A stretch of 38,926 nucleotides of DNA from Candidatus Zambryskiibacteriota bacterium (GCA_026394815.1 JAPLZX010000011.1:20177-59102); one strand, 5' to 3'; shown: positions 17,691 through 31,033, numbered from the stretch's first letter. A program made the numbers and translations. The notes: a model not told the origin generated them from the letters alone.

Positions 17691-19373
17691 ATGATGACTC
17701 AATCTGAAGCCTTGGATATTTTAAAAACGGGAAAGAATGTTTTTTTGACCGGCCCTGCTGGGAGCGGAAAAACTCATGTACTTAATTCTTATATCGAATA
17801 TTTAAAATCGCATGCTGTGGATGTGGCTATCACTGCTTCTACTGGTATTGCCGCAACGCATCTTGGAGGGATGACTATACATTCTTGGTCTGGGATTGGT
17901 GTTCGTGACACACTTACGGATTATGATATTGATGATCTTATGCAGAGACAATATCTTTACAAAAGATTTGATAGAACAAAAGTCTTGATTATTGATGAGG
18001 TGTCTATGCTTCATCATTTCAGGTTAGATTTGGTAGAGTGGATATGTCGACAAATGAAACACAATGAAAGACCTTTTGGAGGCATGCAAATTGTTTTGTC
18101 TGGAGATTTTTTTCAGCTTCCTCCTGTTACGCGAGGTGATTTGGTTGAGTCAGAATTTGCATATAAGGCAGAATGTTGGAAAGATGCAAAACTGACAACT
18201 TGTTACATATCGGAACAACATCGTCAAAAAGACAATGTTTATCTTTCTATACTAAATCAAATCCGCCAAAACAAAGTTACAACAAAAACAATAGAACTTT
18301 TAAAAACTCGTTTTAATAAAGACCCGGAGTCCGGCAAGGAATCAACCCGACTCTATACACATAATATTGATGTTGATGTGGTAAATAAGCGTTATTTAGA
18401 TTTAATAAATGCCGAGAAGAAGGATTATCACATGACTTCAAAAGGTTCGCGTGGTTTGGCCGAGACTTTAAAAAAGAATTGTTTATCTCCGGAAAAACTA
18501 GAGTTAAAAAAGGGCGCTAGAGTAATGTTTACAAAAAATCATACAGAAGGTGGGTATGTAAATGGTACTCTTGGTGTTGTCATAGATTTCAATTCTTTCG
18601 GTGACCCGGTTGTTGAAACCAATAATGGTATGAAATTTTCTGTAACACCTCAATCATGGAAAATAGAAGAGGAAGGAAAAGTAAAAGCTGAAATTTCTCA
18701 ACATCCACTGCGCTTAGCCTGGGCTATTACTGTGCACAAAAGTCAGGGGATGTCCTTAGATGCTATGGAAGTGGATTTGTCCAAGTCATTTGTTCGTGGA
18801 ATGGGATATGTAGCTTTATCACGAGTTCGTTCTTTGGATGGAATGAAATTGCTTGGGTTTAATGATATGTCACTTGAAATTGACCCGGAAGTTTTGGAAA
18901 AAGATTTAGAGTTTCAAAAAATGTCAGAAACAGCAAAATCTAGATTACACGAAATGTCTCGCGAGGAGATTTTGGAGAAACAAAAAGAATGGATGCACAA
19001 AATTGAGCCAGAGGAAAAAATAAAAATAAGGAGAAAAGAAAAAGAGGAAAATAAGGAAATGAAAAAATCTACCCAAGAAATTACAGCTGGGATGCTTGCC
19101 GAGGAAGTACCACTTGCCGATATTGCAGAGGTAAGGGGAGTGAAACAAGAGACTATTGTTTCTCACATTGAGGATTTATTAGCGAAAGATAGAAAAAAAT
19201 GTCCAGACATTACTTATTTGAAACGTGAATTAAAACGTAGTGAATTAGATGATATTTTATCCGCGTTCAAAAAATGTAAAACAACAACTCTCTCACCAGT
19301 ATATTATTTTTTAACCAAACAAAAAAAGAAGACAAGTTATCTCAAAATCCGCCTGGCAAGACTATTTTTGTAA
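17691..19373 (+). CDS. Pif1-like / RecD-type SF1 helicase with C-terminal HTH-like domain
   Basis: VFLTGPAGSGKTHVLNSYI; ASTGIAATHLGGMTIHSWSGIG; VLIIDEVSMLHH; LAWAITVHKSQGMSLD; C-terminal TQEITAGMLAEEVPLADIAEVRGVKQETIVSHIEDLL. Confidence 0.92.
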   Translation: MMTQSEALDILKTGKNVFLTGPAGSGKTHVLNSYIEYLKSHAVDVAITASTGIAATHLGGMTIHSWSGIGVRDTLTDYDIDDLMQRQYLYKRFDRTKVLIIDEVSMLHHFRLDLVEWICRQMKHNERPFGGMQIVLSGDFFQLPPVTRGDLVESEFAYKAECWKDAKLTTCYISEQHRQKDNVYLSILNQIRQNKVTTKTIELLKTRFNKDPESGKESTRLYTHNIDVDVVNKRYLDLINAEKKDYHMTSKGSRGLAETLKKNCLSPEKLELKKGARVMFTKNHTEGGYVNGTLGVVIDFNSFGDPVVETNNGMKFSVTPQSWKIEEEGKVKAEISQHPLRLAWAITVHKSQGMSLDAMEVDLSKSFVRGMGYVALSRVRSLDGMKLLGFNDMSLEIDPEVLEKDLEFQKMSETAKSRLHEMSREEILEKQKEWMHKIEPEEKIKIRRKEKEENKEMKKSTQEITAGMLAEEVPLADIAEVRGVKQETIVSHIEDLLAKDRKKCPDITYLKRELKRSELDDILSAFKKCKTTTLSPVYYFLTKQKKKTSYLKIRLARLFL

Positions 19374-19380
19374 AACTAAA

Positions 19381-20391
19381 ATGAATAAGAAATACTACAC
19401 ATTATTGGTTTTATCACTGATTGTCTTTTTTGCATTTAATTTTTTTATTTACACAACCTCTTTTGAGGTTTCAACAGAGGGAATAAAATATCCAGTCCAA
19501 CAACTGGTAGAACAGAAAAATCCATCGGTTTTAAATTTTGGTGATGTTATCTTTGATAGAGGAGTACGAAATATAATAGAAAATCGCGGGCGAGATCCAT
19601 TTGAATATATAAAAAAAGATTTAAATATTATAAATAAGTTTAACGTTATTATTGTGAATTTAGAAGGTCCTATTGTAGAAATGGATAGGAGTAAATGTCA
19701 ATCAAAAGACTACAATTTTCAATTTGCTTCTACTACTCCAGAGTTTTTAAAAAGTGTAGGTGTAAATATGGTCAATATCGCAAATAATCATAGTTATGAT
19801 TGTTTGCAAGCTGGGTTAGATAGCACAAAGGAATATTTAGAAAAAGCGGGAATTGATTACATAGGAGACAAAGAACTTGAAAAAAGCTATGTCATAAAAA
19901 CAATTGGTGGTAAAAAAATAGCTTTTGTTGGTATAGATGAAACAGTTGCACTAATTCCTGTTTCAAATTTTTATTCTCTTATAAAAAGACTAGATACAGA
20001 AAATGATTTTGTTGTGGTTAATATTCACTGGGGAGCAGAATATGAATTAGATAAAACTGAAGCACAAATAGTAATAGCACACAGTCTTATAGACAACGGT
20101 GCAGATGTTATATTTGGTCATCACCCACATGTTATAGAGTCGATGGAGATATACAAAAACAAGGCGATATTTTATTCTCTTGGTAATTTTGTTTTTGACC
20201 AAAATTTTGGAGATACAACGATTGGGCTTGGAGTAGGGGTTAAATTTAAAGACGAAAAAAGTGTTTTTACAATCTTTCCATTCAATATAAAACTTTTTGC
20301 TCCGGAATTTATGAAAGATGAAGAGAAAGATTTGTTTTGTGAAAATTATTTAAAACTCATTAGTCACACAGGATGTGTTTTTGAGATATGA
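19381..20391 (+). CDS. CapA-like (poly-gamma-glutamate biosynthesis) metallophosphoesterase-family protein, membrane-anchored
   Basis: N-terminal TM; NFGDVIFDRGVRNIIE; VNLEGPIV; VNIANNHSYDCLQAGLDSTKEYLEKAGIDYIG; VVVNIHWGAEYE; FGHHPHVIESMEIYKNKAIFYSLGNFVFDQ. Confidence 0.88.
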   Translation: MNKKYYTLLVLSLIVFFAFNFFIYTTSFEVSTEGIKYPVQQLVEQKNPSVLNFGDVIFDRGVRNIIENRGRDPFEYIKKDLNIINKFNVIIVNLEGPIVEMDRSKCQSKDYNFQFASTTPEFLKSVGVNMVNIANNHSYDCLQAGLDSTKEYLEKAGIDYIGDKELEKSYVIKTIGGKKIAFVGIDETVALIPVSNFYSLIKRLDTENDFVVVNIHWGAEYELDKTEAQIVIAHSLIDNGADVIFGHHPHVIESMEIYKNKAIFYSLGNFVFDQNFGDTTIGLGVGVKFKDEKSVFTIFPFNIKLFAPEFMKDEEKDLFCENYLKLISHTGCVFEI

Positions 20392-20425
20392 ATTTGTGGT
20401 TTCTAACTTATCCACACCCTCATAC

Positions 20426-20455
20426 TTGACGAGTGAACCTTGGTTCACTTATAAT
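20426..20455 (+). promoter_or_regulatory. lexA-operon promoter with SOS-box-like operator in the spacer
   Basis: TTGACG - AGTGAACC TT GGTTCACT - TATAAT; 8+8 palindrome containing GAAC-N4-GTTC fills the 18-nt spacer. Confidence 0.82.
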
Positions 20456-20484
20456 GTAAACATATAAATACTAAGAGAAAAAAT

Positions 20485-20697
20485 ATGTCTAAACAAAATT
20501 TAGAAAAAGTTTTAAGAAGAGAATTAGAAGTTTTGAATGATCAAATAGACGAGAAAATAATAAGAGGTTTATCCTATGCTAGGGAAGCAAAGCGACACAA
20601 GTTTATTCTCTCTAGTTTGGCAAATATTCATAGAGAATCACGATCTGATTCTGGGTGGTTGGTTAAATCTTTCAGTAGTACTTTTTCTATAATATAA
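20485..20697 (+). CDS. Hypothetical 70-aa protein, first gene of the lexA operon
   Basis: MSKQNLEKVLRRELEVLNDQIDEKIIRGLSYAREAKRHKF...; 29 nt downstream of the operator-controlled -10 and 4 nt upstream of lexA. Confidence 0.75.
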   Translation: MSKQNLEKVLRRELEVLNDQIDEKIIRGLSYAREAKRHKFILSSLANIHRESRSDSGWLVKSFSSTFSII

Positions 20698-20701
20698 ATA
20701 T

Positions 20702-21280
20702 ATGGGTGAAGAAAAATATATCTTACAAAAAAACAAAATAATTTCTTTTTATCAAAAAAACAGACGAATGCCTGGCTACAAAGAAATTATGGCACTTGTT
20801 GGTTTCAGATCTAAGAATGCTGTATACAAACTGATAAATAAACTTGTAGATGATGAAGTGGTTGATAAAGATTCACAAGGCAGACTTACACCAATGAAAA
20901 TTTTTGGAGAGATCCCTCTTTTAGGTCTCGTCGAGGCAGGCATTCCAACCATTGTAGACCCGAATCTTTTAGATTCATTAAATTTGGACGAATATCTTGT
21001 AAGTAATAAGGAATCAACCTATTTATTAGAAGTCAAAGGTGATTCCATGATAGATGAGGGTATAAAAGAGGGGGATTTGGTTTTGGTAGAGAGAAAGGGT
21101 GACCCAAAGGATGGAGATATTGTTATTGCTGAAGTTGACGGTGGTTGGACGATGAAGTATTTCAAAAAGAAAGGTAATTTGATATACCTTAAACCAGCCA
21201 ACAAAAACTACTCACCAATATATCCGCAATATGATTTGAAAGTGGTAGCGATTGTTAAAGGAGTAATACGTAAATACTAA
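20702..21280 (+). CDS. lexA: LexA-like repressor (S24 family)
   Basis: N-terminal winged HTH; cleavage-type LGLVEAGIP; catalytic GDSMIDEGI and GGWTMKYF. Confidence 0.92.
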   Translation: MGEEKYILQKNKIISFYQKNRRMPGYKEIMALVGFRSKNAVYKLINKLVDDEVVDKDSQGRLTPMKIFGEIPLLGLVEAGIPTIVDPNLLDSLNLDEYLVSNKESTYLLEVKGDSMIDEGIKEGDLVLVERKGDPKDGDIVIAEVDGGWTMKYFKKKGNLIYLKPANKNYSPIYPQYDLKVVAIVKGVIRKY

Positions 21281-21284
21281 AAGT

Positions 21285-21680
21285 ATGGAAGAAACAAAAT
21301 ACAAAATAATCGTTGTGCGAGGAGCGTTTGTTGATCCTACATTGCTAAACAAATTTAATCCAACGATAATTGAGGATTATGAAGAAGGAGATGAATGGCA
21401 AGGTCTTGATGAGATTACTGTTACTCTTAAAGATATAAAAGAATTACAAAAGATTATGATTAAACATTATAGTGGTCAAAATAATCCATGGTATATGGAT
21501 GGACACAAAGAAGAAAATAAGAATGAGCTTATTGTTGTTTTTGGTGCTGATGATGGTGAAAATGGTAAAATATTTCAGTTTAAAAGAACTGATATAGATG
21601 AGATCGAGAAAGTAAAAAAATATGGAATTTCAAAAGGAATTCCAGAAGAGCAAATGGATTTTGGTCAATTAAATGTTTAA
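21285..21680 (+). CDS. Hypothetical protein
   Basis: Full-length ORF in tight operon spacing with lexA and the DUF167 gene; no family recognised. Confidence 0.75.
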   Translation: MEETKYKIIVVRGAFVDPTLLNKFNPTIIEDYEEGDEWQGLDEITVTLKDIKELQKIMIKHYSGQNNPWYMDGHKEENKNELIVVFGADDGENGKIFQFKRTDIDEIEKVKKYGISKGIPEEQMDFGQLNV

Positions 21681-21683
21681 TGT

Positions 21684-21944
21684 ATGAAAATAATAGTAAA
21701 AGCTAAACCAAATTCGAAAATTGAGATGATGGAGAGGATAGGGCAACCATCCCTTGATTTGGAAGGTGTCAGGCCAAGTATTGTCGAATACAAAGTTTCA
21801 ATTAAAGAACCACCTATTGGTGGAAGAGCAAATGAAGCTATTGTGAAGGTTTTGGCAAAATATTTTGATGTTGCACCATCTCTTGTGCGGTTAGTTTCTG
21901 GAGCATCTAGTAAAAGAAAGGTTTTTGAAATACTTAATCAGTAA
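21684..21944 (+). CDS. DUF167 / YggU-family protein
   Basis: MKIIVKAKPNSKIE...YKVSIKEPPIGGRANEAIVKVLAKYFDVAPSLVRLVSGASSKRKVFEI. Confidence 0.88.
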   Translation: MKIIVKAKPNSKIEMMERIGQPSLDLEGVRPSIVEYKVSIKEPPIGGRANEAIVKVLAKYFDVAPSLVRLVSGASSKRKVFEILNQ

Positions 21945-22007
21945 ATTTTATTTTTGAGTATGTCAAATGGGGTGTGAATAGTATGTGGATAACTACATTG
22001 ACTTTAC

Positions 22008-22037
22008 TTGACAAATAATATGCTCTTGACGTATACT
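22008..22037 (+). promoter_or_regulatory. rpoB-operon promoter
   Basis: TTGACA - 18 nt - TATACT, about 275 nt upstream of the rpoB ATG. Confidence 0.75.
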
Positions 22038-22043
22038 CTATTT

Positions 22044-22195
22044 TGACTTCATACGATTGAGTCTCTGGTGAAAAGCGAAGAAGTGTAGGGAATTACAAGG
22101 TGAGAAGTCGTGTTACGACTTCGCAAGACCTTGAGCATCTGTACTCAGATGCGAAAGGTGTACAGAACCTGTAAGGTTAATAAGTTCTCAAACCA
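22044..22195 (+). ncRNA. Structured 5' leader or candidate ncRNA upstream of rpoB
   Basis: Stems CAAGGT/ACCTTG (22096-22133) enclosing GAAGTCG-tgtta-CGACTTC, then GCATCTG-tact-CAGATGC (22135-22152), then AACCT-gta-AGGTT (22166-22178). Confidence 0.6.
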
Positions 22196-22320
22196 TTTTG
22201 CATTTCAATCGTTAACAAATAAATAGCAAAGACAACAACCTCTTTGGGGAAGGGGGCTTGTTTTTGTTGGTTTTCGTTTTATTAATAAACAAAAGAGGGT
22301 TTTAAAAAATAATATTTTTT

Positions 22321-25300
22321 ATGAATATAACAACTGCTCGTCCACAGAAGTTTTTCAGTCGTTTTAGAAAACCACTTGCACCAACACCAAATTTCGTCGA
22401 GCCACAATTGAATTCTTTCAAGTGGCTTGTGGAAAAAGGACTGAAAGAAGTTTTTGAAGAATTTTCTTCCATAAAAGATTTTTCAGAAAAAAAGTTTACT
22501 TTGGATTTTACTGGTTTTGAATTAGCCCAAGCAAAACACGATGAGTATTATGCAAAAGATAACAAACTTTCCTATGAGGCGCCTTTGAAAGTCAAGGTAA
22601 AACTAAAGAATCATATTCTTGGTACGGAAAAAGAGCAGGAGATTTTTATGGCTGATTTTCCCCTAATGACTTCTCACGGCACATTTATCATTTCTGGTAT
22701 TGAAAGAGTTATTGTCCCTCAACTTGCCCGTTCATATGGTGTGTTTTTTACGGCCTCTGAAGTCAAAGGCCGCAAACTTTTTGGGGCTAAGATTATACCT
22801 TCTCGAGGGGCTTGGATAGAAGTAGAATCTGATGCAGAGGGGATGATCTATGTTCGTATTGATCGAAAAAGAAAATTTGCTAGTACTACTCTTCTTCGTG
22901 TTCTAGGAGCAAAAGATGATGCAGGAATCAGGAAGCTTTTTGCGGGGGATAAATTTGCAACTCAATCCATGGAAAGAACTTTATTGAAAGACAAAGATAA
23001 AACAGTAGACGAAGCATTTATTGAAATACATAAAAGATTGCGTGATGGAGATTTAGCTACAGCAGACAATGCACGTGAATTTATTAATTCTATTTTTGAA
23101 GAGGAAAGATATGACCTTTCTCCCGTTGGAAGATATAGATTCAACAAACGATTTAATAAAAAGATGGATGATAAGGAATTAAAGAGAAAAACCATATCTC
23201 TTGATGATCTTGTTATAATAATTTCTCATATAGCATTCCTTAATAACACTCCAAACGCGATGGAAGATGATATAGACCATCTAGGAAGTCGTCGTGTACG
23301 ATTTGTCGGAGAGCTTTTTCAACAAAAAATCCGTACCGGCATGGCCCAGATTAAAAGAAATATTCAGAACAGAATGTCTACTATTGATACGGATGTTACT
23401 CTTCCTATTCAGTTTATATCCCCAAAACCACTTCAAGCTCGTATTAAAGAATTTTTCACAACAAACCAATTATCACAATTTATGACGCAGGAAAACCCTC
23501 TTGCCGAAATAGAAAATCTTCGTACTCTTTCTGCCCTAGGACCTGGTGGTCTTAATCGTACCAGAGCAGGGTTTGAAGTTCGTGATGTGCACACTTCTCA
23601 CTACGGGAGACTTTGTCCAATACATACTCCAGAAGGACCAAATATTGGTTTGGTATTACGTCTTGCTATTTATGCCAGAATTAATAGTTTTGGAATGATA
23701 GAAACTCCCTATGCGAAGGTTAAAAACGGCAAAGTAACAAATGAGATTGTATATATGAACGCATCCGAGGAAGAAAGTTTTGCTATAGCTCATGCTGCCA
23801 CTCCAGTAGATAAAGATGGTAAAATCACTGTTTCAGATGTAGAAGTTCGTATAGAAGGGAATCCAAGTACCGTATCAAAAGACAAAGTAAATTTTATTGA
23901 TGTCGCTACAAACCAAGCCTTCTCAATTGCCACATCAATGATTCCTTTCCTGAACCATAACGAAGCAAACAGAGCTCTTATGGCATCTAATATGCAAAGA
24001 CAAGCTACTCCGTGTATTATTCCGGAAGTTCCGCTTGTTGCCACTGGTATGGAAGCTGATGCTCTTAAAGATACAGGGAGATTAGTTATCGCTACCGAGA
24101 ATGGTGTAGTTACACATTCTGATGGTATGAAAATTGTTGTAAAAAATGATCAAGAAAAATATAAAGAATATACTCTTATAAGATTTTCACGAACAAATGG
24201 TTTTACGGCATTTCATCAAAGACCAAGGGTTAATGTTGGTGATAAAGTAAGAAAAGGGGATACGATTGCCGATACATCTGCAAGTAAAGATGGGCAATCT
24301 GCAATAGGGCAAAATATGCTTGTAGCTTTTATGTCCTGGAGTGGTTCAAACTATGAAGACGCTATTATTCTTTCTGAAAGAGTTGTAAAAAACAGTAAAT
24401 TTACATCTATCCACATAGAGGATTTTGTAGTTAATGTTAGGGAGACAAAACTTGGTCCAGAAGTGACTACATGTGATATTCCAAATGTTGGTGAAGCAAA
24501 ATTAAAAAATCTAGCAGAGGATGGTATTGTTCAAGTCGGAGCAGAAGTTCGTCCTGGAGACATTCTTGTGGGTAAAATTACTCCCAAAGGAGAAACCCAA
24601 CTTACTCCAGAGGAAAGACTTCTAAGATCACTTTTTGGTGAAAAAGCTCATGATGTAAAAGATACTTCAAAACGAATGGAAGGAGGTAAAAGAGGGCGTG
24701 TTATTAAAGTACAAATTTTTTCAAGAGAAAATGGTGATAAATTAGATTCAGGTATTATAAAAAGAATTTATATTGAAGTAGCCCAGCTTCGAAATGTTTC
24801 AGTGGGAGATAAACTAGCTGGACGACATGGAAATAAAGGTGTTATTTCAAAAATTCTTCCGGAAGAAGATATGCCGTATATGGTAGATGGTACACCTATT
24901 GATGTTGTTCTCACTCCACTTGGCGTGCCAAGTCGTATGAACTTGGGTCAGATTTTGGAACTTCATTTGGGACTTGCTGCACATACACTAGATTATCAAG
25001 CTATTGTTCCTCCATTTGCAGGAGCTACAGGCGAAGAAATAAAAGAAGAATTAAAAAAAGCTGGATTTTCAGAAACAGGGAAAATGAAATTATTTGATGG
25101 GCGAACCGGTCAAGCTTTTGAACAGGATATTGCCGTAGGTTATATGTATATTATGAAGCTTCATCATATGGTGGAGGATAAAATTCATATGAGGTCTATT
25201 GGTCCTTACTCACTTATTACACAACAACCACTTGGTGGGAAGGCTCAAAATGGTGGTCAGCGATTTGGAGAAATGGAAGTTTGGGCACTTTTGGGTCACG

Positions 25301-25521
25301 GAGCAGCGCATACACTTCAGGAAATTCTGACCATTAAATCGGACGATATTGTTGGTAGATCAGCGGCTTTTGATGCAATAGTCAAAGGCTTGCCTATTAC
25401 CCAACTAAATACACCAGCATCATTTAATGTGTTGTTAAATAATTTACGTGGTTTAGCTTTAGATGTTCAGATTAAAAGGGGGTCGAAAGAAATATTAGAT
25501 GGTCATAAAGAAATCGTTTAA
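22321..25521 (+). CDS. rpoB: DNA-directed RNA polymerase subunit beta
   Basis: FISPKPLQARIKEFFTTNQLSQFMTQENPLAEI; RLCPIHTPEGPNIGL; GDKLAGRHGNKGVISKILPEEDMPYM; GGKAQNGGQRFGEMEVWALLGHGAAHTLQE. Confidence 0.98.
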   Translation: MNITTARPQKFFSRFRKPLAPTPNFVEPQLNSFKWLVEKGLKEVFEEFSSIKDFSEKKFTLDFTGFELAQAKHDEYYAKDNKLSYEAPLKVKVKLKNHILGTEKEQEIFMADFPLMTSHGTFIISGIERVIVPQLARSYGVFFTASEVKGRKLFGAKIIPSRGAWIEVESDAEGMIYVRIDRKRKFASTTLLRVLGAKDDAGIRKLFAGDKFATQSMERTLLKDKDKTVDEAFIEIHKRLRDGDLATADNAREFINSIFEEERYDLSPVGRYRFNKRFNKKMDDKELKRKTISLDDLVIIISHIAFLNNTPNAMEDDIDHLGSRRVRFVGELFQQKIRTGMAQIKRNIQNRMSTIDTDVTLPIQFISPKPLQARIKEFFTTNQLSQFMTQENPLAEIENLRTLSALGPGGLNRTRAGFEVRDVHTSHYGRLCPIHTPEGPNIGLVLRLAIYARINSFGMIETPYAKVKNGKVTNEIVYMNASEEESFAIAHAATPVDKDGKITVSDVEVRIEGNPSTVSKDKVNFIDVATNQAFSIATSMIPFLNHNEANRALMASNMQRQATPCIIPEVPLVATGMEADALKDTGRLVIATENGVVTHSDGMKIVVKNDQEKYKEYTLIRFSRTNGFTAFHQRPRVNVGDKVRKGDTIADTSASKDGQSAIGQNMLVAFMSWSGSNYEDAIILSERVVKNSKFTSIHIEDFVVNVRETKLGPEVTTCDIPNVGEAKLKNLAEDGIVQVGAEVRPGDILVGKITPKGETQLTPEERLLRSLFGEKAHDVKDTSKRMEGGKRGRVIKVQIFSRENGDKLDSGIIKRIYIEVAQLRNVSVGDKLAGRHGNKGVISKILPEEDMPYMVDGTPIDVVLTPLGVPSRMNLGQILELHLGLAAHTLDYQAIVPPFAGATGEEIKEELKKAGFSETGKMKLFDGRTGQAFEQDIAVGYMYIMKLHHMVEDKIHMRSIGPYSLITQQPLGGKAQNGGQRFGEMEVWALLGHGAAHTLQEILTIKSDDIVGRSAAFDAIVKGLPITQLNTPASFNVLLNNLRGLALDVQIKRGSKEILDGHKEIV

Positions 25522-25534
25522 TCAGATTAACTAA

Positions 25535-29223
<3,689 letters not shown>

Positions 29224-29241
29224 AAAGTTCTTTCATAATCG

Positions 29242-29290
29242 CAAAATCTCTTTCTCGTCAAAATCTTTTCTTTGTCTAAACGAGATTTTG
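29242..29290 (+). terminator. Possible terminator after rpoC
   Basis: CAAAATCTC ... GAGATTTTG-TTTGG with a 31-nt loop; alternative CTCGT/ACGAG pairing. Confidence 0.45.
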
Positions 29291-29327
29291 TTTGGTGGTA
29301 TTTAGAAGTTAACTTTATAACTTATTT

Positions 29328-30761
29328 ATGTCCTCATCTGTTGATCAAATCAAATCAAAAATAGATATTGTCACGCTGATTTCTTCGTACATAAAATTGG
29401 AAAAAGCGGGGACAAATTTTAAAGGTAAATGTCCATTTCATAACGAAAAAACTCCATCATTTTTTGTCTCTCCTGATAGGGGTACTTATTACTGTTTTGG
29501 TTGTCAGGCCAAGGGAGATATTTTTACTTTTGTTCAGGAATTTGAGGGGCTTGATTTCATAGGAAGTTTAAAAGTTTTAGCCGATCGAGCAGGGGTTGTG
29601 CTAGAACACTATAACGCTGGAGAAAAAACAGAAAAACAACATCTTCATTCTGTGTTGGAACAGGCAGTTTTCTTTTATGAAAAAAAACTGTCAGAGAATA
29701 AAGAAGCACAGGACTATCTTTATGGTAGAGGTGTGACAGACAGAACAATAAAAGATTTTCGTATTGGTTTTGCTTCGGCGGAGTGGCGAGATTTATTTGA
29801 GTATTTATTGGAACGAGGTGTCACTGAAAAAGATATGCTTTTAGTTGGTTTGATTAAACAAAAAGAAGGAACTGATTCCTATTACGATACATTTCGTGGG
29901 CGTATTATGTTTCCCATAAACGATTCATCTGGACGAGTTGTTGGTTTTTCTGGAAGAGCACTAAATCCTGATGAAAAAATACCGAAATATTTGAATAGTC
30001 CGGAAACAATTTTGTTTAATAAGTCAGAAATTTTATTTGGATTAGATAAAGCAAAAAAGGATATTAGATTAAAAGATTATTCTATTCTTGTTGAAGGACA
30101 AATGGATTTAATAATGCTTCATCAGGTGGGGATTACAAATGCTGTTGCATCATCTGGTACAGCTTTAACTGAAAATCATCTTATAAAACTTTGCAGACTT
30201 TCAAATCGTATTATTATGTCTTATGATGGTGATAATGCTGGTTTTTCTGCTTCAAATCGTAGTAGCCAACTAGCCCTGTCTTTAGGGATGGAGTTGAAAC
30301 TGGCGGTTATGCCAGAAGGCAAAGACCCTGCCGATCTAGCAAAAGAAGATGTAGAAAAATTGAAAGAATGTCTAAGAAATTCAAAACATATTATTGATTT
30401 TTATATAGATACTCTACTTTCTCGTAACCTAGAATCTCGTAAACTTGGTCAGGAAATACGAAAGCATGTATTACCTTTTGTGGCCTTACTTACAAGTACT
30501 ATAGAAAAAGCACATTTTATAAAAAGTATTGCTCAAAAAACTTTTATAAAAGAAGAAGCACTTTGGGAAGATTTAAAGCAGGTTGGAGTAAATTCGCCAG
30601 ATTTACCAAAAGTAGATATACAAACTTCTCCACCAAAAAAACGGATTGAAGCGATAGAAAGAAGGGTTTGGGGGATTATTTTGTGGCAGAAAGGAAATAA
30701 AGATAAAGTAGAGAATGTAGATATAGAAGAAAAGCAAATAAAATTTTTGGAGACAGATTGA
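29328..30761 (+). CDS. dnaG: DNA primase (main part)
   Basis: CHC2 zinc finger CPFHNEKTPSFFVSPDRGTYYCFGCQAKGD; TOPRIM YSILVEGQMDLIMLHQVGITNAVASSGTALTENH. Confidence 0.95.
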   Translation: MSSSVDQIKSKIDIVTLISSYIKLEKAGTNFKGKCPFHNEKTPSFFVSPDRGTYYCFGCQAKGDIFTFVQEFEGLDFIGSLKVLADRAGVVLEHYNAGEKTEKQHLHSVLEQAVFFYEKKLSENKEAQDYLYGRGVTDRTIKDFRIGFASAEWRDLFEYLLERGVTEKDMLLVGLIKQKEGTDSYYDTFRGRIMFPINDSSGRVVGFSGRALNPDEKIPKYLNSPETILFNKSEILFGLDKAKKDIRLKDYSILVEGQMDLIMLHQVGITNAVASSGTALTENHLIKLCRLSNRIIMSYDGDNAGFSASNRSSQLALSLGMELKLAVMPEGKDPADLAKEDVEKLKECLRNSKHIIDFYIDTLLSRNLESRKLGQEIRKHVLPFVALLTSTIEKAHFIKSIAQKTFIKEEALWEDLKQVGVNSPDLPKVDIQTSPPKKRIEAIERRVWGIILWQKGNKDKVENVDIEEKQIKFLETD

Positions 30762-31033
30762 AGGAATTAGAAAGTAGATTCCAACAAGAAAAAGATTTAT
30801 TAATGTTTGAGATGGAAAGTTATTATAGTGATAAACCTGATTTAAGCCGAGATATTAATTATTTACTTTTAGGGCTTGAAGAAGAATATTTAAAACAAAA
30901 GTTTACAATAGCTATGGTAAATCTTCAAAAAGCAGAACAATCAAAAAACAATGAAGATATTTCAAAATATTTAAAGGAGTGTCAGGAGATTTCACAACAA
31001 ATAAATACAATTAAAAACACCTATGAAAAATAA
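30758..31033 (+). CDS. Probable C-terminal segment of DnaG in the -1 frame, or a separate small ORF
   Basis: [21 protein letters not shown]...[47 protein letters not shown]; starts only at TTG, overlapping the dnaG stop by 4 nt. Confidence 0.6.
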   Translation: MKELESRFQQEKDLLMFEMESYYSDKPDLSRDINYLLLGLEEEYLKQKFTIAMVNLQKAEQSKNNEDISKYLKECQEISQQINTIKNTYEK

